Shown in pieces: positions 1 through 5,533 of a DNA stretch of 36,488 bases; the stretch's first letter is position 1; the number at the start of each line of letters is the position of its first letter. The position numbers and the translations under genes are program-made. This DNA comes from Pseudomonadota bacterium. Its GTDB lineage: Bacteria; Pseudomonadota; Gammaproteobacteria; Burkholderiales; Burkholderiaceae_E. Location of the stretch: the NCBI GenBank assembly GCA_023389055.1, contig JAEWFA010000014.1:1-36488 (forward strand), in the 5' to 3' direction. The notes below the pieces were generated by a model. It worked only from the letters and a program-made list of their open reading frames with translations, searched no databases and was not told the DNA's origin.

Positions 1-1
1 G

Positions 2-415
2 GGCGGCACGGCGGCCGGCGGAGCGGGCGGCGCGGGCGGCACGGCAACCAACACCGCGGGCGCCGGCGGCGCGAGCGGGTCGGCGACCAATGGCGACGCC
101 ACCAACGGCGGTGCGTCTACCAGCGCGTCGAACGGCTCGGCGACCAACGGTAGCGCCTCCGGCGGCGGCGGCGCAGTCGGCGCCACCGGCGGCACGGGCC
201 AGGGCGGCACCGGCGGCATGGGCGGCACCGGCAACGGCGGCGTCGGCGGCGCCGGCGGACAGAACACCGTCACGGCCGGAACCTTCGACATGTCGAACTC
301 GATCAGCAACTCGTTCTCGAACAGCGCCGGCATCACGATCGCGAGCCAGAACAGCGGCATCGCGGCGCTGATCCAGCAGAGCGCGAACGTCCAGGCGAAC
401 CTCGCCGTTCGCTGA
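2..415 (+). CDS. Gly-rich amyloid-like secreted protein, C-terminal part (5' end off window)
   Basis: The reading frame is open from base 2 to TGA 413-415; the start lies outside the window. About the first 85 visible residues are almost entirely Gly, Ala, Ser, Thr and Asn, with GG/GA runs and recurring S-A-T-N-G units. The last 50 residues change character: a Ser/Asn stretch (MSNSISNSFSNSAG) leads into a Gln/Asn-spaced hydrophobic tail (GITIASQNSGIAALIQQSANVQANL). That tail resembles the imperfect repeats of Fap-type amyloid subunits, where short hydrophobic strands alternate with N/Q residues. The downstream neighbours (secreted C39 peptidase, FapF-like barrel) fit an amyloid subunit or adhesin of an extracellular fibre. 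Function is inferred from composition and context; a Gly-rich autotransporter tail is an alternative. The strong hairpin just downstream may set its mRNA level relative to the next gene. Confidence 0.6.
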   Translation, partial: GGTAAGGAGGAGGTATNTAGAGGASGSATNGDATNGGASTSASNGSATNGSASGGGGAVGATGGTGQGGTGGMGGTGNGGVGGAGGQNTVTAGTFDMSNSISNSFSNSAGITIASQNSGIAALIQQSANVQANLAVR

Positions 416-437
416 ACGACAGGAGTGGCGCGGACGG

Positions 438-465
438 CGCGACAGGGGCTTCGGCCCCCGTCGCG
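438..465 (+). terminator. Intergenic stem-loop with UUCG tetraloop (attenuator or mRNA 3'-end stabiliser)
   Basis: CGCGAC (438-443) and GGGGC (445-449) pair with GCCCC (454-458) and GTCGCG (460-465) around the loop TTCG (450-453), with one A/C mismatch. That is 11 base pairs closed by a UUCG tetraloop. No T-run follows, so a full intrinsic terminator is unlikely. It lies 22 bp after the Gly-rich gene and 38 bp before the next start. That position suits partial termination or protection of the upstream message, which would make the first gene the most abundant product. Confidence 0.6.
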
Positions 466-503
466 TCGACGCGCGGAAAAGCTTCGATCCGGGGAGACAC
501 TCG

Positions 504-905
504 ATGCGCACCCTGCTTCGCCCGCTCTTCGCCGTCGCTGCAGCCACCGCGGTGCTGTTCTCCGGCACGGCGATCGCCGCGGAAGAAGACGACGCTCCGA
601 CAGGCACGGCCGTCGCATCGCAAGCGCAACCGACTTCGACGCAGGCCGCGGCCGGCTGGCTCGGCGCGAGCACTGTCGACGACCGCGAACTCGCGCGACA
701 ACGCGGCGGAGTCGACCTGCACGTCAACGAGAACAACGCGAGCGCGATCGTGCGAGATAACGTCGCCACGAACCTGAGTACCGGCAACAACTCGATCAAC
801 GGCGAATCGTTCGCCGGCATGAGCGGCGTTCCGATGGTGGTTCAGAACTCGGGCAACAACGTCGTCATCCAGAACTCGACGATCCTGAACCTGCAGCTGA
901 AGTAG
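504..905 (+). CDS. Small secreted protein with a double-glycine motif, probable C39 peptidase substrate
   Basis: A 133-residue protein with ATG at 504 behind a good ribosome site (GGGGAG, 491-496). Residues 1-26 form a Sec signal peptide (basic MRTLLR start, Ala/Val-rich core, AIA|AE cut). A low-complexity Ala/Thr/Gln spacer follows to about residue 55, then V-D-D-R-E-L-A-R-Q-R-G-G (58-69). Glu and Leu sit at -8 and -7 and Gly at -2 and -1, as in bacteriocin double-glycine leaders. The remaining 64 residues are Asn-rich with short hydrophobic strands and end in VVIQNSTILNLQLK, which suggests a beta-rich, amyloid-type product. The C39 peptidase gene starts 7 bp downstream. I recognise no named family. 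Processing at Gly69 is inferred; the motif and signal peptide are directly visible. Confidence 0.7.
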   Translation: MRTLLRPLFAVAAATAVLFSGTAIAAEEDDAPTGTAVASQAQPTSTQAAAGWLGASTVDDRELARQRGGVDLHVNENNASAIVRDNVATNLSTGNNSINGESFAGMSGVPMVVQNSGNNVVIQNSTILNLQLK

Positions 906-912
906 GCGCGCC

Positions 913-1629
913 GTGCTTCGCGTGTTCCTGCGTCGGCTCGCGTGCGCCATCGCGTCGCTGCTCGCGCTCGGCGCGCTCGACGCGTCCGCGCAGTCTTCGA
1001 CCCCATTCCTCGGCGCCACCGGCAACACCTTCTCGATGCCGGTGCGCACGATCAAGCAGATCCGCCAGCAGATCGCGTTCCGCGCGACGCTGCACCAGAA
1101 ATACGACTTCAGTTGCGGCTCGGCGGCGGTCGCCACGCTGCTCACATACCACTACGGCAAGCCGGTCGACGAGGCCGCGATCTTCCAGTGGATGTACGCG
1201 TCGGGCGACCAGGAAAAGATCCGGCGCGAGGGCTTCTCGCTGCTCGACATGAAGCGATACCTCGAGCATGCCGGCTACCAGGCCGATGGCGTTCGCGTCT
1301 CGCTCGACGAGCTGGCGCGCGTCGGCGTGCCGGCGATCGCGCTCGTCAGCGACCAGGGCTATCGTCACTTCGTCGTCGTCAAGGGCCTGCACGATTCGCG
1401 CGTCGCGCTCGGCGACCCTGCGCTGGGCGGGCGCATCGTGTCGCGCGAGCAGTTCGAGTCGATGTGGGTCGGCGGCATCTTCTTCGTCATTCGCAGCCAT
1501 CTCGACGTTGCGCGCTTCAACGTGCCGGCGGACTGGAGCGCGCATCTCGCCGCGCCGGTCGCGCTCGGCGTCGCGCGCGAATCGATGGCGACGTTCAGCC
1601 TGGGCGTTCCCGACGCCAACCGATTCTGA
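913..1629 (+). CDS. Secreted C39-family cysteine peptidase, FapD-like
   Basis: A 238-residue protein starting at GTG 913, 7 bp after the previous stop. Residues 1-26 are a signal peptide (core AIASLLALGALDASA, cut before QS), so the enzyme acts in the periplasm. The peptidase domain spans about 45-200. The nucleophile Cys68 lies in YDFSCGSAAVATLL, close to the C39 signature QxxxxDCG; His152 is in GYRHFVVV and Asp167 in LGDPALGG. C39 enzymes cut after double-glycine leaders and are usually fused to ABC exporters. Free-standing secreted ones occur in the Pseudomonas fap operon (FapD). Here the gene lies between two secreted proteins that share an RGG motif, so they are the likely substrates. 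Family assignment is firm; substrate and role are inferred. The last 40 residues have no catalytic motif that I recognise. Confidence 0.85.
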   Translation: MLRVFLRRLACAIASLLALGALDASAQSSTPFLGATGNTFSMPVRTIKQIRQQIAFRATLHQKYDFSCGSAAVATLLTYHYGKPVDEAAIFQWMYASGDQEKIRREGFSLLDMKRYLEHAGYQADGVRVSLDELARVGVPAIALVSDQGYRHFVVVKGLHDSRVALGDPALGGRIVSREQFESMWVGGIFFVIRSHLDVARFNVPADWSAHLAAPVALGVARESMATFSLGVPDANRF

Positions 1630-1640
1630 ACGGGGAAATC

Positions 1641-2513
1641 ATGAGAACCGTGCAACCCCTGCAGTCGTTGCGCCTCGTTCGCATCGCAGCGCTGGGCGCG
1701 GCCGTGATCCTGCCGTTGCCTGGCCTGGCCGCGAGCTCCGATGCGGCGGTCGCACTCGCGGCCGCCGTCGTTCCCGTTGACCAGCTCGCGCCGATGCGCG
1801 GCGGGCTCGATCTGGGAACGATGATCGCGAGCTTCGCGATCGAGCGCGTCGTGCGCATCGACGGCGAGGTCGTTGCCCGCACGCAGTTGCTCGTCGAGCG
1901 TCTCGACGGAATCGCGCGAGGACAACTTCCCGATGCGCGGCTCGTCGGCAACCTGGCGAACCTCGTGCAGGTCGGCGACGGAAACCGCGCGAGCACTGCG
2001 CCGCAGTCGACCGTGCAGAGTTCGCAGTCGCAACCGCCGGTGAGCAGCGGAGCCGTCTCGACGCCGAACGTCGCGAACGGAATGTCCACCGAATGGGGCA
2101 CCGCGCTCGCGCAGGCTGTCGCCCTCGCCAACGGCGACCCGTCGAACCGTCCCGTGCCGGTCGCCGTCGGCGCGGTGCCGAGCGCAAGCGGAAGTTCGAC
2201 GCCCTCGTCGGGTGCCTCCGCGCCGTCCGCGCCGCCGGCGCAGGGCGGCGGTTCCGCCGCCGGCGTTCCCGTCGTCGCGCCCATCGCCGTGCCGACCGTC
2301 TCGATCACCATCCCGATCGGCAACGGCAGCATCGTCGTCTCGGGGATACCGAGCGGACCGGCGCTGGCCACGTCGATCCAGAACTCGGTGCAAGCCACGC
2401 GCATCGAAACCGAAACGCGGATCGACGCCTCGCTCGCATCGCTCAGCGCGCTGCGCTCGCTGAACTTCGCGAGCGCGTTGCGGCAGCAGGCGATTGATGC
2501 CGCAGGGAGGTAA
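1641..2513 (+). CDS. Secreted Ser/Ala/Pro-rich protein with a double-glycine motif
   Basis: A 290-residue protein with ATG at 1641, 11 bp after the peptidase gene and behind GGGGAA (1632-1637). Residues 1-30 form a signal peptide. V-D-Q-L-A-P-M-R-G-G-L-D-L (46-58) repeats the L-A-x-x-R-G-G-x-D-L pattern of the 504-905 protein, which predicts cleavage after Gly55. Residues 60-110 include an amphipathic stretch (VVRIDGEVVARTQLLVERLDG). Residues 115-215 are a low-complexity Ser/Ala/Pro/Gln linker. The tail has two hydrophobic strand-like segments (VSITIPIGNGSIVVSG) and a helical end. No known family is recognisable. By position it could be a minor fibre subunit, nucleator or chaperone of the amyloid system. 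It ends inside the left arm of the long inverted repeat. Confidence 0.65.
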   Translation: MRTVQPLQSLRLVRIAALGAAVILPLPGLAASSDAAVALAAAVVPVDQLAPMRGGLDLGTMIASFAIERVVRIDGEVVARTQLLVERLDGIARGQLPDARLVGNLANLVQVGDGNRASTAPQSTVQSSQSQPPVSSGAVSTPNVANGMSTEWGTALAQAVALANGDPSNRPVPVAVGAVPSASGSSTPSSGASAPSAPPAQGGGSAAGVPVVAPIAVPTVSITIPIGNGSIVVSGIPSGPALATSIQNSVQATRIETETRIDASLASLSALRSLNFASALRQQAIDAAGR

Positions 2514-2604
2514 AGGGTGAAAGGGTCAAGGGTGAAGGGAAAGAGCCCCGACTTCGGCTGCCGGAGGCTTTTCCCCTTCACCCTTCACCCTTGACCCTTC
2601 ACCT
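2508..2604. repeat. Long imperfect inverted repeat built of AAGGGTG-like units between convergent genes
   Basis: The left arm (2508-2547) contains successive units GGGTGAA, GGGTCAA, GGGTGAA and GGGAAAG. The right arm (2566-2604) read on the other strand gives the same order, with one extra GGGTGAA. The arms pair over roughly 35 bp with small bulges around an 18-bp loop. The element overlaps the stop of the + strand gene and ends 3 bp from the stop of the - strand gene, so it can act as a bidirectional terminator. The tandem heptamer make-up is unlike a plain terminator and looks like a dispersed intergenic repeat. Confidence 0.75.
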
Positions 2605-2606
2605 CC

Positions 2607-3899
2607 TCAAAGCGAATACGGAAACCGCACCGTCAACTCGAAGTCCGGCGTGTCGTCGGTGACGCCGATGCCCAGGGAGACGTTCAGGTTCGTCTTCGAC
2701 GTGAGCCGGTAGCCGAGCCCGAAGCGCATCGTGCCGAGTTGCAGGCGACCGGTGCGGGCCAGCACGCGCGCCACCTCTTCGGGGTCGCGTTGCTGCATGC
2801 TGCCGACGACGCTGTGCTGGTAGCCGATGCTGAACGAAGCGCGCTCGTTCAGCGCCAGTCCCATCCCGGCGTTCAAGTCGACGACGCTGCCCGGACGGAC
2901 CTTGCCGAAGCCGTGCCCGACGTCGCGCGCGAAGTTGTACGTGTAGGCGGCGCCGCCGAAGAACACGGCCGGGTCGGACGGGTACAGGAAAGTCACGCCC
3001 GTCTGCAGTCCCTGGAAGCCGGAGCCGGTGGGCAGTTCGGTCTGCAGCCCGGTGTCGTCGATCGGCACCTCGAATACGCCCGTTCCGGTGCGCGACTTGT
3101 AGCGCAGGTGGCCGATGTAGACGGCGTTGTCGCCGCGGAAGGCGTTGAACTGATAGCGGCCGGCAAGCTCGATGTCGCCGAGCCCCGAGCCGCTCGCGTC
3201 GAAGGTCTCGTCGGTGAACGACGGCGTGGCGAGCGCCCGCGTCTGCGTGTGGCTGCTCGCGTGTACCCACGGCACCTTCGCTTCGACCTCGAAGCGGTTG
3301 CTGACGCCGTATCGACCGGTGAGCGCGAGCGTGTGGATGTCGCGCGAGACGCGACGCACGTCGATGAGCCCGATGGTGATCGCGGGAATCACGCTGAAGC
3401 CGACGAGCGCGACGCGGTTGTCGGTGGAATGCACGAACTGGTACGAAGGCTCCAGCACGAACTTGCCGCGCGGCGTCAGCGCAGTCGGCTCGTCGAAGAT
3501 GCGGGCTGGCGCCGCCGGTTGCGCGGGCTGCGGGGGCGCTTCGCCCACCGGGCCGCTGGGCGCGGCGGGGGCAACTCCGGGGGTTCCGGTGACCGGGGCC
3601 TGAGCGAGCTCGCCGGAACCGCGCCCGGCAATGCCGGCCAGGCTTTCGTCGCCGTAGCGCAGCTGCTGCTGGAACGCGCGCCGGATTGCGGCGAGTACGC
3701 GGCGCTCCTCCTGCAGTTGCGCGTCCAGCGCCCGCAGGCGGCGTTCGCCCATCTCGATGCGCTGCTCGAGCGCGCGCAGCTGGGCATCGTCGGGCGCCGA
3801 TTGCGCTTTCACCGCCGAAGACTGCGACAGCGCCGCCGATCCGACGGCGAGAGCCACCGCCCCGAGGCAACCCGGGATGTGCCGTCCTTTCTTCTTCAT
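2607..3899 (-). CDS. Outer-membrane beta-barrel protein with N-terminal coiled coil, FapF-like
   Basis: A 430-residue protein. Two ATGs adjoin (3902 and 3899); the second is preferred because GGAGGG (3910-3905) then has a 5-nt spacer. Residues 1-32 form a signal peptide (cut near AVKA|QS). Residues 38-80 make a heptad-rich coiled coil (LRALEQRIEMGERRLRALDAQL). Residues 95-132 are a Pro/Ala/Gly linker. From about 140 to the end are alternating amphipathic strands with aromatic girdles (FVLEPSYQFVHS, YIGHLRYKS, AAYTYNFARD), typical of an outer-membrane barrel. Coiled coil, linker and barrel in this order is the layout of FapF, the trimeric secretion pore for Fap amyloid subunits. It lies 40 bp downstream of the NtrC-type regulator on the same strand and is probably co-transcribed. 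Barrel assignment is strong; the FapF role is inferred from layout and context. Confidence 0.7.
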   Translation of the reverse strand: MKKKGRHIPGCLGAVALAVGSAALSQSSAVKAQSAPDDAQLRALEQRIEMGERRLRALDAQLQEERRVLAAIRRAFQQQLRYGDESLAGIAGRGSGELAQAPVTGTPGVAPAAPSGPVGEAPPQPAQPAAPARIFDEPTALTPRGKFVLEPSYQFVHSTDNRVALVGFSVIPAITIGLIDVRRVSRDIHTLALTGRYGVSNRFEVEAKVPWVHASSHTQTRALATPSFTDETFDASGSGLGDIELAGRYQFNAFRGDNAVYIGHLRYKSRTGTGVFEVPIDDTGLQTELPTGSGFQGLQTGVTFLYPSDPAVFFGGAAYTYNFARDVGHGFGKVRPGSVVDLNAGMGLALNERASFSIGYQHSVVGSMQQRDPEEVARVLARTGRLQLGTMRFGLGYRLTSKTNLNVSLGIGVTDDTPDFELTVRFPYSL

Positions 3900-3939
3900 C
3901 ATCGCCCTCCCCGTGGACGACGGCCGGATCGGCGTTCGC

Positions 3940-5310
3940 CTATCCGTGGCCGACGAGCGCCGCCCCCCGCATGCCTCGGTCGGCAGCCTTCGTGTCGATC
4001 GATAGGCGTCGGGCGAGCCGGTACAGCGTGACGCGCGAGACGCCCAGTTCGCGCGCGGTCGCCGACACGTTGTTCGTATTGCGTTGCAGGGCAGCGAGGA
4101 CGAGCTCGCGTTCGCTGCGCTGTCGCGCGCCGGCGAGCGAAACCGCACCGCTGAAGCGGTGCACCCGCGCCAGACCCAGATCCTCGACGGTGATCCACGC
4201 GTTCTCGCAGAGGATCATTGCTCCGTGCACCCGATTGACGAGCTCGCGTACGTTGCCGGGCCAGGAGTGCGCGCGCATCGCGGCCAGCGCCTGCTCGGAG
4301 AATCCGAGCAACGACGGCGAAGCGTCTCGACGATGACGGGCCAGCACGTGCCTCGCGAGAGCCTCGACGTCGCCCTCTCGTGCGCGCAGCGGAGGCACCT
4401 CGACGCGCAGCACGTTCAGGCGATAGAAGAGATCTTCGCGAAACCGACGTTCGGACACCGCCGCCACCAGGTCCACATGGGTGGCTGCGACCACCCGCAC
4501 GTCGAGCTTGATCGGTTCGGTGGACCCCACGCGCGTGATCGTCGATTCCTGCAGGAAACGCAGCAGGCTGACCTGTGCCTCGAGCGGAAGATCTCCGATC
4601 TCGTCGAGAAACAGCGTTCCGCCGGAAGCCGCCTCGAGACTGCCGATCTCGCGGCGATGCGCGCTCGTGAACGCCCCCTTTTCGTGGCCGAACAACTGCG
4701 ACTGGATCAGCGCCGACGGAATCGCCCCGCAGTTCACCGCGACGAAAGGCCCTTCGGACCGTCTCGAGCTGCGATGGATCGCCTGTGCCGTGAGCTCCTT
4801 GCCGGTTCCGCTCTCGCCGCGGATCAGCACGGTCGCATCGGCGCCCGCAACCTTATCGATCGTACGATACAGCGTCTGCATCGGCTCGCTGGCGCCGACC
4901 ATCCCATGGCTCGCCGCATGGGCATCAGCATGGAGGTGACGCGCGCGCAATTGCGCCTTTCCATCCGCGTGGCCGAGCGCAAAGCTCAGGTGCGCGGTGT
5001 CGACCGGCGTCGTCAGGTAATCGAAGCAGCCGCACAACTGCTTCGCACAAGCCGGATCGTCGGCCGCGCCCGGCGGCGCAATGCCGATCCATTCGACGTC
5101 GCTTTCGGACATCGCGGCGAAGAGCCCGGTACGTTGCAATGCCGAGCAGTCGTCCAGCACGACGATGCCGACGCGGCACCCGGCCGCCGCCTCCGCCGCT
5201 AGGGCCTCGGGCCGCAAGACGCGGTGCAACGTCCAACGCGCTGGCGAGAGCATCGGGTCGATATCGATCAGCGAGGAAGGACGCTGAACCAGAAGCACGA
5301 GACGGCCCAT
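3940..5310 (-). CDS. NtrC-type (sigma-54-class) transcriptional regulator with GAFTSA loop
   Basis: A 456-residue protein with ATG at 5310 after a purine-rich leader (AAGGAAGCAGGGAA). Residues 1-125 look like a degenerate receiver-type sensory domain, as in VpsR-like regulators. The AAA+ domain spans about 137-365: Walker A GESGTGKE (165-172), loop 1 GAFTSA (212-217), Walker B TLFLDE (232-237) and arginine-finger region RFREDLFYRLN (289-299). A Fis-type helix-turn-helix lies near 412-436 (NNVSATARELGVSRVTLY). The sigma-54 contact loop is normally GAFTGA; here the second Gly is Ser. Its place upstream of the FapF-like gene points to control of the amyloid locus. It could also serve the RpoN-type promoters near 26440 and 30390, but nothing in the sequence links them directly. 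Confidence 0.88.
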   Translation of the reverse strand: MGRLVLLVQRPSSLIDIDPMLSPARWTLHRVLRPEALAAEAAAGCRVGIVVLDDCSALQRTGLFAAMSESDVEWIGIAPPGAADDPACAKQLCGCFDYLTTPVDTAHLSFALGHADGKAQLRARHLHADAHAASHGMVGASEPMQTLYRTIDKVAGADATVLIRGESGTGKELTAQAIHRSSRRSEGPFVAVNCGAIPSALIQSQLFGHEKGAFTSAHRREIGSLEAASGGTLFLDEIGDLPLEAQVSLLRFLQESTITRVGSTEPIKLDVRVVAATHVDLVAAVSERRFREDLFYRLNVLRVEVPPLRAREGDVEALARHVLARHRRDASPSLLGFSEQALAAMRAHSWPGNVRELVNRVHGAMILCENAWITVEDLGLARVHRFSGAVSLAGARQRSERELVLAALQRNTNNVSATARELGVSRVTLYRLARRLSIDTKAADRGMRGAALVGHG

Positions 5311-5391
5311 TTCCCTGCTTCCTTCTTGCTTCTTCGTTCCGCAGCGAGGGCTCGCGTGCGGATACAAGCCTAGATCGGCTGTCGTGGCTCC

Positions 5392-5414
5392 CCAATACCC
5401 CTTTCGGGTAGTGG
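5392..5414. promoter_or_regulatory. Dyad in the divergent intergenic region (candidate operator)
   Basis: CCAATACCC-ctttc-GGGTAGTGG is a dyad with 9-bp arms and a single mismatch. It lies 82 bp upstream of the NtrC-type regulator start and 120 bp upstream of the EF-G-like start, within the 223-bp divergent spacer 5311-5533. Symmetry and spacing suit a dimeric repressor or activator. I could find no convincing sigma-70 or sigma-54 core promoter beside it. Confidence 0.45.
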
Positions 5415-5533
5415 AGGACGGCCGCGCCCGCGTCGGGCGTCGCCAAAGGCGGAATGCTTGCGCGCGCCGCCGATCTGGACTCATGCTTCGCCGGTACGGC
5501 CACCGGGAATCACGCACCGACGGGGAGGAACGC

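Noticed and set aside
1..280. Gly-rich repeats as a CRISPR or tandem-repeat array
   Set aside because: The bases follow a coding frame with GGC/GCG codons and irregular units; there are no constant repeats with unique spacers.
942..1640. Upstream extension of the 1641-2513 gene frame through the C39 gene
   Set aside because: The translation before 1641 is Arg-rich and featureless; ATG 1641 has a ribosome site and a signal peptide.
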